A DNA stretch of 64,000 nucleotides from the NCBI RefSeq assembly GCF_003855095.1, contig NZ_CP033972.1, forward strand, positions 5,828,001 to 5,892,000. Direction: 5' to 3'. The stretch comes from Gordonia insulae (GTDB lineage Bacteria > Actinomycetota > Actinomycetes > Mycobacteriales > Mycobacteriaceae). Shown in pieces: positions 1-8,892 of the stretch. Both the position numbers and the translations under genes were made by a program. The first letter of the stretch is position 1, and every line of letters begins with the position of its first letter. The notes beneath the pieces are model-generated. The model saw only the letters and a program-made list of their open reading frames with translations. It was not told the DNA's origin and ran no database searches.

Positions 1-312
1 TTCAACCAGATCCCGTTCCCCGCGGACGGATTGCCCGGACCCGCGATCTCGCTGATCGGCTCGCACCGCGCCCAACCTGCGCCGCTGCTGGACTACACCG
101 TCGAGACGCGGGTGACGTGGCGCAATCTGTCGACGGGTCGTACCGGATCGGTGACCGTGCCGACCCGCGCCCGCATGGTGACCTGGCAGGTCGATCTGCA
201 TCCGGGGCGCGGACCGGTCGCATTCACGATTCGGCAGAAGATCGGGCTGATGGCATTCACGCCGATGGTGAATGCCCAGTATTCGAGTTGCTCGGGCCGC
301 GCATCGGCCTGA
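1..312 (+). CDS. C-terminal fragment of a secreted-type protein of unknown function
   Basis: Open from the first base in frame 1 to a TGA at 310-312, so only the last 103 residues are present and the start lies outside the window. I do not recognise a named family. The fragment has a VTWRNLSTGRTGSV segment that resembles VTWLNIDNGRSGQV in the secreted protein at 5045-5875, and a Cys near the C-terminus as in that protein and the one at 3915-4757. It is probably a third member of the same local family, presumably exported, but its signal peptide cannot be seen. Confidence 0.55.
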   Translation, partial: FNQIPFPADGLPGPAISLIGSHRAQPAPLLDYTVETRVTWRNLSTGRTGSVTVPTRARMVTWQVDLHPGRGPVAFTIRQKIGLMAFTPMVNAQYSSCSGRASA

Positions 313-407
313 ACCCGGGACGACTCGGGTCCCGTGGCGGATTTCGGTGTCGGATTCGATACCAAATCAGTGCGTGGAAATCCCACGGAACAACGTGATT
401 CGGCTAG

Positions 408-413
408 TAGCCT
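408..413 (+). promoter_or_regulatory. possible -10 element upstream of the MFS transporter
   Basis: TAGCCT fits TANNNT and lies about 75 nt before the chosen start at 489. No good -35 is visible. A short inverted repeat (GTGG, CCAC) lies just upstream at about 374-386. Weak evidence. Confidence 0.25.
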
Positions 414-488
414 GACAAAGGGTCGGCTGTCCACGCCGGCCACGCCCACCGGTTGAGCCGGCGGACCCGAGGGACAGGACCGGACCGC

Positions 489-2006
489 ATGTCGCAAGCG
501 CACAATCAGGAGATCGCGGAGCAGCACACCGCGAAAGTCATCGGTGTCACCATCGCCGCCGCGGTCGGCGGCTTCCTCTTCGGTTTCGACAGTTCGGTCG
601 TCAACGGCGCGGTCGACTCGATTCAGGACACCTTCGGACTCGCCGAACTGTTCACCGGATTCGCCGTCGCCATCGCACTTCTGGGGTGTGCACTCGGTGC
701 CTGGTTCGCCGGCCGCCTGGCCGACGTCTGGGGCCGCAAGCGCGTGATGCTGCTCGGCTCGGCCCTGTTCATCATCTCGGCGATCGGCACGGCCTACACG
801 CAGACGGTGTGGGACCTACTGCTCTGGCGTGTGCTGGGCGGCATCGGCATCGGTATCGCCTCGGTGATCGCCCCGGCCTATATCTCGGAGATCGCGCCGG
901 CCCGCTATCGCGGAGCGCTCGCGTCGATGCAGCAGCTGGCGATCACCCTCGGTATCTTCGCGGCCCTGCTGTCGGACACGTTGTTGCAGAACACCGCCGG
1001 TGGTCCTGAGCAAGATCTGTGGTGGGGCCTCGAGGCGTGGCGGTGGATGTTCCTGGTCGGTGTGGTGCCCGCCGTGGTCTATGGTCTCCTCGCCCTGATG
1101 ATCCCGGAGTCGCCCCGCTATCTGGTGGGCCGCAACCGTGACGAAGAGGCTGCACGAATCCTGCAGGAGGTCACCGGCGAGGCCAATCCGCTCGAGCGGG
1201 TCAAGGAGATCAAACTCACCGTCAAGCGCGAGGCACGGACGACGCTGAAAGACATCCGCGGGCCATCGTTCGGTCTGCATCCGCTCGTGTGGGTCGGCAT
1301 CTGGATCGCGATCTTCCAGCAGTTCGTCGGCATCAACGCGATCTTCTACTACTCGACCACGCTCTGGAAGTCCGTCGGCTTCAGCACGGACCAGGCTTTC
1401 ACGACATCGGTGATCACCTCCGCCATCAATGTCGGCATGACGTTCGTGGCGATCCTGTTCGTCGATCGACTCGGCCGGAGGAACTTGCTGCTCGTCGGTT
1501 CGGTCGGCATGTTCATCGGCCTCGTGATGGCGTGTATCGCGTTCACCCAGGCGTCATACAAGCAGACGGGGATGGTAGGTGACGTCGCCTGCACGCCCGG
1601 TAACACGAGCAAGGATTGCCTCACTCTGGCCGGGAACTGGGGCGTGGTCGCACTGATCGGCGCGAACCTTTTCGTCGTCGCGTTCGCCGCCACGTGGGGG
1701 CCGGTGATGTGGGTGATGCTCGGCGAGATGTTCCCCAACCGCATCCGGGGTGTTGCACTCGGTGTCTGTACCGCAGCCAACTGGCTCGCGAATTTCACCA
1801 TCTCGATGCTCTTCCCGGAGCTGAGCTCGCGGCTGGGGCTCGGCTGGGTCTATGGGTTCTTCGCCTTCTGTGCCGCAGCCTCGTTCTTCTACGTCCGGGC
1901 CAAGGTCCAGGAGACCAAGGGGATGGAACTCGAGGAGATGGACGGTGTGGCCGAATCGCGATTGACGCAGTTCGAGGCGATGCGTTCGGCGAAGGAAAGC
2001 AAGTAG
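489..2006 (+). CDS. sugar-porter family MFS transporter
   Basis: Predicted inner-membrane sugar:proton symporter of 505 residues with 12 transmembrane helices. Family signatures are clear: GFLFGFDSSVVNG in helix 1 (about residues 28-40), GRLADVWGRKR in the loop after helix 2 (75-85), PESPRYLVGRNR before the central loop, QQFVGINAIFYYS in helix 7, RLGRRN after helix 8 and ETKGMELEEM at the C-terminus. These match the XylE/GLUT-type sugar porters (SugI-like in mycobacteria); the actual sugar cannot be read from sequence. ATG at 489 is preferred over an in-frame TTG at 453 because GAGGGA lies 14-19 nt upstream and the extension is basic and non-conserved in character. It is monocistronic and convergent with the next gene. 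Confidence 0.85.
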   Translation: MSQAHNQEIAEQHTAKVIGVTIAAAVGGFLFGFDSSVVNGAVDSIQDTFGLAELFTGFAVAIALLGCALGAWFAGRLADVWGRKRVMLLGSALFIISAIGTAYTQTVWDLLLWRVLGGIGIGIASVIAPAYISEIAPARYRGALASMQQLAITLGIFAALLSDTLLQNTAGGPEQDLWWGLEAWRWMFLVGVVPAVVYGLLALMIPESPRYLVGRNRDEEAARILQEVTGEANPLERVKEIKLTVKREARTTLKDIRGPSFGLHPLVWVGIWIAIFQQFVGINAIFYYSTTLWKSVGFSTDQAFTTSVITSAINVGMTFVAILFVDRLGRRNLLLVGSVGMFIGLVMACIAFTQASYKQTGMVGDVACTPGNTSKDCLTLAGNWGVVALIGANLFVVAFAATWGPVMWVMLGEMFPNRIRGVALGVCTAANWLANFTISMLFPELSSRLGLGWVYGFFAFCAAASFFYVRAKVQETKGMELEEMDGVAESRLTQFEAMRSAKESK

Positions 2007-2025
2007 CCCCGTCGCGTCAGGGCAC

Positions 2026-2682
2026 TCACTCGTCGTCGGCGAGGCCGGTCATCAGCAGCCACTGGGCCGCGAAATAGCTTGCGAGGACCCATGCCTCGGC
2101 CACGGCGGCGAGTCGGTCGTCGCGGATCAGGTGGCGCCGGTTGATGATCGTGAGATCCGACGCGAGGAAGAGCAATCCGCCGGCGCGCATCTGCGGCTGC
2201 GGCCGGGCCACCGACGCCGCCGTCGCGGACATCAGTGCGAGGGTGTTGCCATAGGCCCCGAGTACCGGGAGCAGGCGGGGCCGCCGCACGGCCATCACCG
2301 TCGCGGATTCGGCGAGGACCGCGGTCCGCACCAGCATGCCGGCGGGGCGCGGCCGAGCTCCGCGCCGGACCATCGCACCGGTCAGGCAGAGTTGTGCGCC
2401 GGCGAACAGCGCGGCGCCGATCTGTAGGCGGCGGTCCTTCTGCGCCCCGTCGACCTCGGTGAACTCCTCGAGCAGCATCGCCCGATCGCCGGCCATGGAG
2501 AAGGCGACCGCGCCGGCCAGCAAGGCGTTGTCCAGCGGCCGACGCCGGCGCAGGCCGCGCACCATGTGCACGCCGAGAATCGCCAGTGGCACCGGCTTGG
2601 TCAGCGCTGCGGCGCGGCGGTCGTGCACCGCTCCGGCCACCGTGGCCGCGGCGGCCGCGGCCACGTAGGCGACAACCGTCAC
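2026..2682 (-). CDS. lysoplasmalogenase (YhhN/TMEM86 family)
   Basis: Membrane protein of about 218 residues with roughly eight short hydrophobic helices. YhhN-family features are visible: the early KP in TKPVPLAILG, a GD in the next helices (AGDRAMLLEEF), a GN in GAYGNTLALM, and the family's SD motif in LLFLASDLTIINRR. Family members hydrolyse the vinyl ether bond of lysoplasmalogens; here the role is inferred. A GTG at 2682 overlaps the TGA of the upstream gene (GTGA, 2679-2682), which suggests translational coupling and is preferred over the GTG at 2709. It lies last in a same-strand run after a secreted protein and a lipase-like protein, so a lipid-related unit is possible. Confidence 0.75.
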   Translation of the reverse strand: MTVVAYVAAAAAATVAGAVHDRRAAALTKPVPLAILGVHMVRGLRRRRPLDNALLAGAVAFSMAGDRAMLLEEFTEVDGAQKDRRLQIGAALFAGAQLCLTGAMVRRGARPRPAGMLVRTAVLAESATVMAVRRPRLLPVLGAYGNTLALMSATAASVARPQPQMRAGGLLFLASDLTIINRRHLIRDDRLAAVAEAWVLASYFAAQWLLMTGLADDE

Positions 2683-3866
2683 CGATTCGCCAGGCGGGAC
2701 ACGAACCACCGGATGTCGTTGTCGGACAAGGCCTCGAACTGCTGCTGGTTCACCGCGAGATACGTCCTCGCGGTGACACGACGATCCGCGGTGCGGGCAT
2801 CGTTGAGGTAGCGCAGGGAGAGGGGCACGATCACATTCTGGTCGAACAGGCTCTGCGCCATCATCACCGGGCGGGTGAAGCCCTTGATCGGGACCATGTG
2901 GCTGCGGGTCACCGCATCCATGAGTTCACGGTTCTCCGACAACGGTTTGCGGAACAGTGTGCCCAGGTTCGTCCCGGCGACGTCGCGGGTCAGGTCGTCG
3001 GCGCACAGTCGGGTCGCCCGGTCGAGCCAGTCGAATCCGGCGTCGGTGAGATACGGGTCGAGGGTGACGGTGGGGCGCGCGTTACGGATGGCGCTGAGCG
3101 TGAACAGGACGTCGGCGGAGACACCGGCGGGCATGGTCCCGCTCGACGGGCCGAGACCGCCGATGAGCGTGTCGAATTCGACCGGCACCGAGGACACGGC
3201 CGAACCCCGGTAGTCCAGGGTCGGTCCCTGCGCCCGGGTCGCCAGTCGGGCGAGTTCGATGGCGGCGGTGGCGCCCTGGCCCTCGCCGACCACCACCCAG
3301 CGGCGGGCGAGGCCGTTCGCGACGTCGCGACTGGCGCGTACGGCGTCGATGATGTTCCGTGCGGTGGTTTCGGTGTCGAAGTACTCCGGTGTCCCCTGGG
3401 TGCCCAGGCCTGCGTAGTCCGGGGTCACCACGGCGTAGCCGCGGTCGAGCCATCGTGCGGCCTCGTCGCGGTCGCCGGTGGTCGGCCGCGCGGACGGCGC
3501 GCAGCGGTCCGCGATGCCGCGACTTCCGTGTGCCCACACGACGATGGGCCAGCCGCCGGCGGGCGCCCGGCCGACGGGTACCTGGACGGCGCCGGTCGAC
3601 AGGCGTGCGACGCGGTCGGCGCCGGTGGTCCAGTAGGTGAACGCGTCACCGGCCCCGGCGTGCGCGGCCAGACGGTTCTTGGGCAGATCGCGGTTGGCGA
3701 ACACGGTGCCGGCAGTCGACCCGGCGGGCGGCTGGGGAGTCGTCGCGGGCGCCGCGTGGGCGACCGTACCGACACCGCCGACGAGGAGCAGGGACGCGGC
3801 GAGCGGTAGCGCCGATCGGAGGACCGATCGGTGCGGGAGGCGTCTGTGGGACGTTCGGGTGGACAT
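2679..3866 (-). CDS. secreted lipase-like alpha/beta hydrolase lacking catalytic Ser and His
   Basis: 395 residues with a signal peptide (basic n-region, hydrophobic stretch about 20-32, AHA-A cleavage near 38). The fold resembles the secretory lipase (LIP, PF03583) group: oxyanion strand VVWAHGSRGIADRCAPS at about 109-125 and a nucleophile-elbow context VVVGEGQGA at 191-199. The expected G-x-S-x-G is G-E-G-Q-G, so residue 196 is Gly (codon GGC at 3279-3281) rather than Ser. The region where the catalytic His normally sits reads LAVNQQQFEAL. The Asp in QSLFDQN is retained. It may therefore be a non-hydrolytic binding protein. It is 48 nt downstream of another exported protein and overlaps the lysoplasmalogenase gene by 4 nt. 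Confidence 0.75.
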   Translation of the reverse strand: MSTRTSHRRLPHRSVLRSALPLAASLLLVGGVGTVAHAAPATTPQPPAGSTAGTVFANRDLPKNRLAAHAGAGDAFTYWTTGADRVARLSTGAVQVPVGRAPAGGWPIVVWAHGSRGIADRCAPSARPTTGDRDEAARWLDRGYAVVTPDYAGLGTQGTPEYFDTETTARNIIDAVRASRDVANGLARRWVVVGEGQGATAAIELARLATRAQGPTLDYRGSAVSSVPVEFDTLIGGLGPSSGTMPAGVSADVLFTLSAIRNARPTVTLDPYLTDAGFDWLDRATRLCADDLTRDVAGTNLGTLFRKPLSENRELMDAVTRSHMVPIKGFTRPVMMAQSLFDQNVIVPLSLRYLNDARTADRRVTARTYLAVNQQQFEALSDNDIRWFVSRLANR

Positions 3867-3914
3867 CGCTATGAGGTTTTCGTTTCCGGTCTCGGGTTGT
3901 GGGTGGTTGGGCGG

Positions 3915-4757
3915 TCAGGCGTCGACGATGCCGATGGCGGGTAGGAAGTAGCAGGTGCGGGCCCCGTTCTGGGCGGTGCCGTAGACCGCGGAGAGGATGG
4001 TGCCGTTGCCGGTCTTGACCGGTGCCAGGCGGACACCGGAGAGCATCGGCAGCGCCTTGAGGATCGGCGTGTTCGCGACCGGTTTGAGGTCGGCGAAGCC
4101 ACCCTGCAGCGTGGCGACGTTGAACCATGCGACCTGCATCTGGCCGTTCGCTCCGCCGCCGGTGGTGGCCGGAACGAACGCGTACGCGGTCTGGCCGTCG
4201 TCCACCAGGTTCAGCTTGGGCATCTGGATGCCGAGCAGTTGCTGCAGGGGTGCCAGCGGTTCGGATGCCAGCGGCCACGGGCCGGCGACCGCGCCGGCGC
4301 CTGCGGTGACCAGACCCAATGGGTTGTCGGCCGTGGGATCGGTGCAGAACGGTGCGACCGACGGGGTGAGCGGCTGGATGCCGAGGGTGCGCAGGATTGC
4401 CAGTGGATCGGTGGTAGCGACGGGCACGGCCGCGCCGTGGCCATCGGCCGGGGCGGTACCGGCCCGGGCCGCGACCTGTTCGCTGGACAGCTGCCCGACG
4501 CTCGTCATGATCGCCTGAGCGGCCTCGAGGGCCATCCGATCCACCCCGGCGTCCTTGAGCATGCGCACCGCGGCCGCGAGTTCGCTGTCGAAGGGGATGG
4601 CGGGCAGGGTGAGGGTGTTGTCCCCGACGAGTGGGGCGGCCTGGGTGACAGCGGGGACGCCGAGCGCCGCGGTGGCCGCGACGGCCACCCCGGCGACGCC
4701 GGCGCGCAGACGATACGACAGACGGGGTGCGCGTGCGGGTTGCGACGTGGCGGCCAT
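3915..4757 (-). CDS. secreted protein of unknown function, local paralogue family
   Basis: 280 residues. The N-terminus is a signal peptide (basic start, hydrophobic VAGVAVAATAALGVPAV, AQAA-type cleavage near residue 41). The mature part is Ala/Pro-rich and ends in QVAWFN...KTGNGTILSAVYG...ARTCYFLPAIGIVDA. This C-terminal layout (VxWxN, KTGxGxxxSxxYG, TCxxxPxIGI) recurs in the protein at 5045-5875, so the two are paralogues. Two Cys remain in the mature protein and could form one disulfide. The ATG follows GAAGGAG at a good distance. I do not recognise a function. Confidence 0.7.
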   Translation of the reverse strand: MAATSQPARAPRLSYRLRAGVAGVAVAATAALGVPAVTQAAPLVGDNTLTLPAIPFDSELAAAVRMLKDAGVDRMALEAAQAIMTSVGQLSSEQVAARAGTAPADGHGAAVPVATTDPLAILRTLGIQPLTPSVAPFCTDPTADNPLGLVTAGAGAVAGPWPLASEPLAPLQQLLGIQMPKLNLVDDGQTAYAFVPATTGGGANGQMQVAWFNVATLQGGFADLKPVANTPILKALPMLSGVRLAPVKTGNGTILSAVYGTAQNGARTCYFLPAIGIVDA

Positions 4758-4986
4758 GGTGTCTCCTTCATCGACCGGGACACCCGCACAGCCGGATGTC
4801 GGCGGTGGTGCGGGTGTGACAGATGTTGCTCAAGTTAAAAGAGAGCACGATCGGTGGGTCGAGTTCAAGTCGCGAGTCCGAGCTGTGACATCGCCGCGAC
4901 CGGTAGGCAACAGAGACCTGGCCCGGCTGGGTTCGCGCAGGTCACGCGGCAGTGGTGGAGCTCACACCGTCGACCGCCCGCCGATA

Positions 4987-5025
4987 CGACAAGCCCCCGG
5001 TCCGAATCGGACCGGGGGCTTGTCG
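4987..5025 (-). terminator. 18-bp perfect hairpin, likely terminator
   Basis: Arms CGACAAGCCCCCGGTCCG at 4987-5004 and its exact complement at 5008-5025 enclose a 3-nt loop. It lies 20 nt past the stop of the minus-strand gene at 5045-5875. There is no T-run on either side, which is common for actinobacterial terminators. Confidence 0.7.
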
Positions 5026-5044
5026 GAGACGAAATGCTGCGTCG

Positions 5045-5875
5045 TCAGACGATGGCGATGCCGATCGTCGGCACGATGCCGCAGGTGTTGATCCGGTTCT
5101 TGTTCTTGGTGGTGACATCGCCGTAGATGGTCGAGATCACGCGACCCTTGCCGGTTTTCGCGATTCCGGTGAAGGTGCCGGGTCCGTCCTTGATGTTGAT
5201 CTTGGGGTTGCGCTTGAGTTGGACCTGACCGGACCGGCCGTTGTCGATGTTGAGCCAGGTGACCCACAGCTTGCGATTCGGGTTGTTGATCGCCGGGCCG
5301 GTGCCGAGGCTGGTGTAGACATAGCCGGCCTCGCCGCGCTTGGGTCCCGGGGCGGGGGCCTGCTGCGGGCCCGCGGTCAGCAGCGCCCGGCCCAGGGAGT
5401 TGCCGCCATTCGGGCTGCCGTTGCCCTCCATGCAGCCGAAGCCGATTGTCGGATAAAGGAATTCCTGGATCTTCGGCGCGCCCGGGCCCTTCGGGATCTC
5501 CGGATCACCGGGCTTGCGCTCCGCGACCTGCTGACGCTTCAGCTCCGCCCGGCCGGGCTCGCCGAGGAAGTCGATCACGTCCTGCCAGATCGCCTTCGCC
5601 CGCGGCGGTAGACCGGGGGCCGATGCCATGGACTTCGCCTGGTTGATCAGCTGCGGATTGATCTTGCCGTCGGGGCCCTTGGTGGCCACCGCGCCGATGA
5701 TCGCCGGGGCGAACGCGCCCAGCGAGTCGAGCGTGCGCTGGTCGACCTTCGGCGCCGGGGACTTCGGTGCGGGGGAGGCCTCGGCGACGGCGGGCATCGC
5801 CAGCGAGGTCGCGGCGGCGATGCTCATCGCGGCGACGGCTGCGCGCCGCACGGAGGTGGTCGCGGGGCGGTGCAT
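5045..5875 (-). CDS. secreted protein of unknown function, paralogue of the 3915-4757 product
   Basis: About 276 residues from the ATG at 5875. The signal peptide is VRRAAVAAMSIAAATSLAMPAVAEA followed by a Pro/Lys-rich start. A GTG at 5914 with GGAAA close upstream is an alternative start. The C-terminal half (YVYTS, WVTWLNIDNGRSGQV, KTGKGRVISTIYGDV, NTCGIVPTIGIAIV) aligns with the protein at 3915-4757 and more loosely with the fragment at 1-312. Two mature Cys (GFGCMEG and NTCGIV) match the spacing logic of its paralogue. Function unknown; export is predicted. It is followed by a strong hairpin. Confidence 0.7.
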   Translation of the reverse strand: MHRPATTSVRRAAVAAMSIAAATSLAMPAVAEASPAPKSPAPKVDQRTLDSLGAFAPAIIGAVATKGPDGKINPQLINQAKSMASAPGLPPRAKAIWQDVIDFLGEPGRAELKRQQVAERKPGDPEIPKGPGAPKIQEFLYPTIGFGCMEGNGSPNGGNSLGRALLTAGPQQAPAPGPKRGEAGYVYTSLGTGPAINNPNRKLWVTWLNIDNGRSGQVQLKRNPKINIKDGPGTFTGIAKTGKGRVISTIYGDVTTKNKNRINTCGIVPTIGIAIV

Positions 5876-6151
5876 GCGGCGTGAACGCAGGCTCTGGAGT
5901 ACAGGCAAACGCACTGTTTCCGGTCCAATCGGTCGTCGGTGTGCGCCGATGCAGGTCACACACTCCGCTGTCAGTGACTCGGACGCCGGATCGGCGTCGC
6001 GCGTCATTCTATGCACCCGCCGACGGCAGGCACTGTTCAGGGAGCCTAACGCGGCCCTGTGTGACTCCTGTGGTTATTGATTCAATTGTTACTAATGTTG
6101 TGTAACGGGCCACCAGTCGTGTACCGGGGCCGCAACTGGTTAGATCGAGCC

Positions 6152-7261
6152 GTGGCGAGACGACGTGCGAGCGGTCCCCGGATCATCCCGACCAGTGCGC
6201 GTGGCCGTGGCTGGTGCCGGCGCGAGCTCGGGGCTCGCGGGTACAGCCGTCGCGGACTCGGTCTGGCGCTCAGTGTGGCGGCCGTGGCGACCGTCGTCGC
6301 CGGGTGCGGTGACGACGCCCAACCGGGGGCCGAGGTGACCCTGCTGACGCACGAGTCGTTCGCGTTGCCGGATTCGGTGTTCGACACGTTCCGTCAGGAG
6401 ACCGGGCTGACCCTCAAGGTCGTCAAGTCCGGCGATGCGGGCCAGCTCGCGTCCACGGTGTCGCTGACGCCGGGGTCACCGAAGGCCGACGCGGTCTTCG
6501 GCATCGACAACACCTTCGCCTCGCGGCCGATCGACGCCGGTGCGCTCGAGCCCTACGCATCGCCGCTGGTCGCGAACGGGGCGGCCGAGTACGCGATCCC
6601 GGATTCGCACGACGAACTCACCGCGGTCGACCGGGGCGACGTCTGCCTCAACGTCGACGACACCCGGTACGCCGACAACGGGCAGGAACCGCCGAAGAGT
6701 CTGCGCGATCTGCGGGATCCGAGGTATGCGGCGCAGGCTGCTCTCCTCGACCCCGGGACCTCGTCGCCGGGGATGGCGTTCCTGCTCACCACCATCGGAC
6801 TGTTCCCGCAAGGGTGGCAGGACTACTGGAAGACGGTAAGTGCCAACGGCGCGACGATGGTGTCGGGCTGGGAGATCGCCTACAACCAGCTGTTCAGTGC
6901 CGGTGAGGGCAAGGGCGCCAAGCCGATCGTGCTGTCCTACGCTTCGTCGCCGGCAGCGACTCCGGGCACCTCGGCACTGCTCGACAGTTGCTTCCGTCAG
7001 GTCGAATACGTCGGCATCCTGAAGGGGGCGAAGAACCCGACCGGTGCCCGCAAGCTCGTCGACTTCATGCTGGGCCCCGCGGTGCAGGCGGCCCTGCCGT
7101 CGGCGATGTACGTGTACCCGGTGCAGAAGGGCACTCCGCTTCCCGATGGCTGGCAGCAGCGCGCGCCGGTGCCGACCTGGACGGTCAGCCTCCCGCCTGC
7201 CTACATCGCGGCCAATCGCGAGAAGTGGCTCGAGCAATGGCGCGAGGCCGTCGGACGGTGA
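6152..7261 (+). CDS. thiB: thiamine-type ABC transporter substrate-binding lipoprotein
   Basis: 369 residues from GTG 6152. A hydrophobic stretch ends in the lipobox VVAGC with the lipid-carrying Cys near residue 52, so it should be anchored outside the membrane. The mature start (VTLLTHESFALPDSVFDTF) and KADAVFGIDNTFASR match ThiB-like periplasmic proteins (the ThiB pattern is TYDSFA and ADVVLGLDNN). The n-region before the lipobox is long, so a slightly later start is possible. It overlaps the permease gene by 4 nt. I looked for a THI-box (TPP riboswitch) upstream and did not find one. Thiamine specificity is inferred from homology only. Confidence 0.75.
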   Translation: MARRRASGPRIIPTSARGRGWCRRELGARGYSRRGLGLALSVAAVATVVAGCGDDAQPGAEVTLLTHESFALPDSVFDTFRQETGLTLKVVKSGDAGQLASTVSLTPGSPKADAVFGIDNTFASRPIDAGALEPYASPLVANGAAEYAIPDSHDELTAVDRGDVCLNVDDTRYADNGQEPPKSLRDLRDPRYAAQAALLDPGTSSPGMAFLLTTIGLFPQGWQDYWKTVSANGATMVSGWEIAYNQLFSAGEGKGAKPIVLSYASSPAATPGTSALLDSCFRQVEYVGILKGAKNPTGARKLVDFMLGPAVQAALPSAMYVYPVQKGTPLPDGWQQRAPVPTWTVSLPPAYIAANREKWLEQWREAVGR

Positions 7262-8892
7262 CGGTCACGCCGCCCGTCGCTTCGCGAGCCTCTGTCGGCC
7301 GACTGGGCACGCTCGCACTGCGGGTGGTGCCGGCCGCGTTCATCCTGATCCTGTTCGCCTGGCCGGTCGGGGCGCTCGTCCGGCGGGCTGTCGACGTCGG
7401 GTCCGACGCCGGGATCGGTGAGCTCCTACGGCGTACCAATGCACTGGACCTGTTGGGCTTCACGCTCTTCCAGGCTGCCGCGTCGACCGTGCTGGCCCTT
7501 GTCGTCGCCGTGCCCATGGTGTGGCTGATCGCCCGCGTCGACATCCCGGGGTCGCTGCTGCTGATGGTGATCGTCACGGTGCCGTTCGTGTTGCCGACCG
7601 TGGTCGTCGGCATCGCGTTCCGCGCGCTGCTCGACGGCCCGCTCGCATTCCTCGGCGTCGGGTCGGGACTCTGGCCCATCCTGCTCGCGCACGCGTTCCT
7701 CAACGTCGCCGTGGTCGCCCGTGTCGTCGGTGCGGCGTGGCGGTCGCTGGACCCGCGTCAGGCCGAGGCCGCGTACACGCTCGGGGCGGGCCGGGTGCGG
7801 GCGTTCGTCGGGGTGGTGCTGCCCCGGTTGATGCCCGCGGTCGGCGGGGCGGCGGCATTGGTGTTCCTGTTCTGCTCCACCAGCTTCGGCGTCATCGTGA
7901 TCCTCGGCAACGGCGAGATCCGCACGCTGGAGACGGAGATCTACACACAGGCGATCGGATACTTCCGGATCCCTGAGGCGGTCGCACTGTCGATGCTGCA
8001 ACTCATCGTGGTGGTCGCCGCGTTGCTGCTGACCCGGCTGTTCGGCGACCCCGGGGGAGCTGTCGGCGCCCGGCCCGCCGAGACCAGGTTCCGTCCTCAC
8101 GGCCGCCAGTGGGTCGCCGTCGCCGCCGCGGTCGCGTGGACGGTCGTGGTGCTGGTGGGGCCGATCGCGGTTCTCGCGGTCCGATCGGTCCGACCGGGCG
8201 CCGACGGGGCGTGGACGCTGGACGGTTACCGATCCCTGTCCGAATCGGTGAACGGTGTGACTCCGCTTGACACGCTGCGGTATTCGTTGGGTACGGCCGC
8301 GTTGGCGATGGTCATCGCGCTGGTCGTCGGACTGTTGGCGGCGGTCGCGATGCACCGGTCGCGAGGTCGGTGGGCGGCCGCCGGTGACGTGGTCGCGACG
8401 ATCCCGTTGGGTATCAGCGCCGTGACCCTGGGCTTCGGGTACCTCATCGTGCTGGCGGCGTTGCCGTCCGAGGTCGCATCCTCACCGCTGGTGATCCCGT
8501 GTGTGCAGGCCCTCATCGCGATCCCGGTGGTGGTGCGGATCGCGTTGCCCGCGTTGACGTCGGTGCCGGCGCGACTGCGCCAGGCCGCCGCCACCCTCGG
8601 TGCCGGACCGCTGCGGGTGTTCCTCACCGTCGAGCTCCCGATGATCGGCAGGTCCCTGTGCGCGGCAGGGGGTTTCGCCTTCGTGATGGCTCTCGGCGAG
8701 TTCGGGGCGACCAGCTTCCTGGCGCGCGCCGACACCACCACACTGCCGGTGCTGATCGGCTCGGCGCTGAACCGGCCGGGTGCGGAGAATCTGGCCACCG
8801 CGATGGCCGCGTCGATGTTGCTGGTGGGGGTGACCATCGTGGCCGTGGTCCTGGTGGAGGCGCTGCGGCCGCGGACGGGAGCGCTCCTCTAG
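7258..8892 (+). CDS. thiP: thiamine-type ABC transporter permease, two fused halves
   Basis: 544 residues with about 12 transmembrane helices in two homologous halves, as in ThiP. Each half carries an EAA loop that docks to the ATPase: AAYTLGAGRVRAFVGVVLP around residues 175-195, and QAAATLGAGPLRVFLTVELP in the second half. GTG at 7258 overlaps the thiB stop (GTGA). The next gene starts on the base after the stop codon. Together these show a tightly coupled importer operon. Confidence 0.78.
   Translation: MTVTPPVASRASVGRLGTLALRVVPAAFILILFAWPVGALVRRAVDVGSDAGIGELLRRTNALDLLGFTLFQAAASTVLALVVAVPMVWLIARVDIPGSLLLMVIVTVPFVLPTVVVGIAFRALLDGPLAFLGVGSGLWPILLAHAFLNVAVVARVVGAAWRSLDPRQAEAAYTLGAGRVRAFVGVVLPRLMPAVGGAAALVFLFCSTSFGVIVILGNGEIRTLETEIYTQAIGYFRIPEAVALSMLQLIVVVAALLLTRLFGDPGGAVGARPAETRFRPHGRQWVAVAAAVAWTVVVLVGPIAVLAVRSVRPGADGAWTLDGYRSLSESVNGVTPLDTLRYSLGTAALAMVIALVVGLLAAVAMHRSRGRWAAAGDVVATIPLGISAVTLGFGYLIVLAALPSEVASSPLVIPCVQALIAIPVVVRIALPALTSVPARLRQAAATLGAGPLRVFLTVELPMIGRSLCAAGGFAFVMALGEFGATSFLARADTTTLPVLIGSALNRPGAENLATAMAASMLLVGVTIVAVVLVEALRPRTGALL

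Noticed and set aside
6017..6151. TPP riboswitch (THI-box) upstream of the thiB-like gene
   Set aside because: I looked for the conserved CTGAGA and ACCTGATCTGG-type blocks and saw neither.
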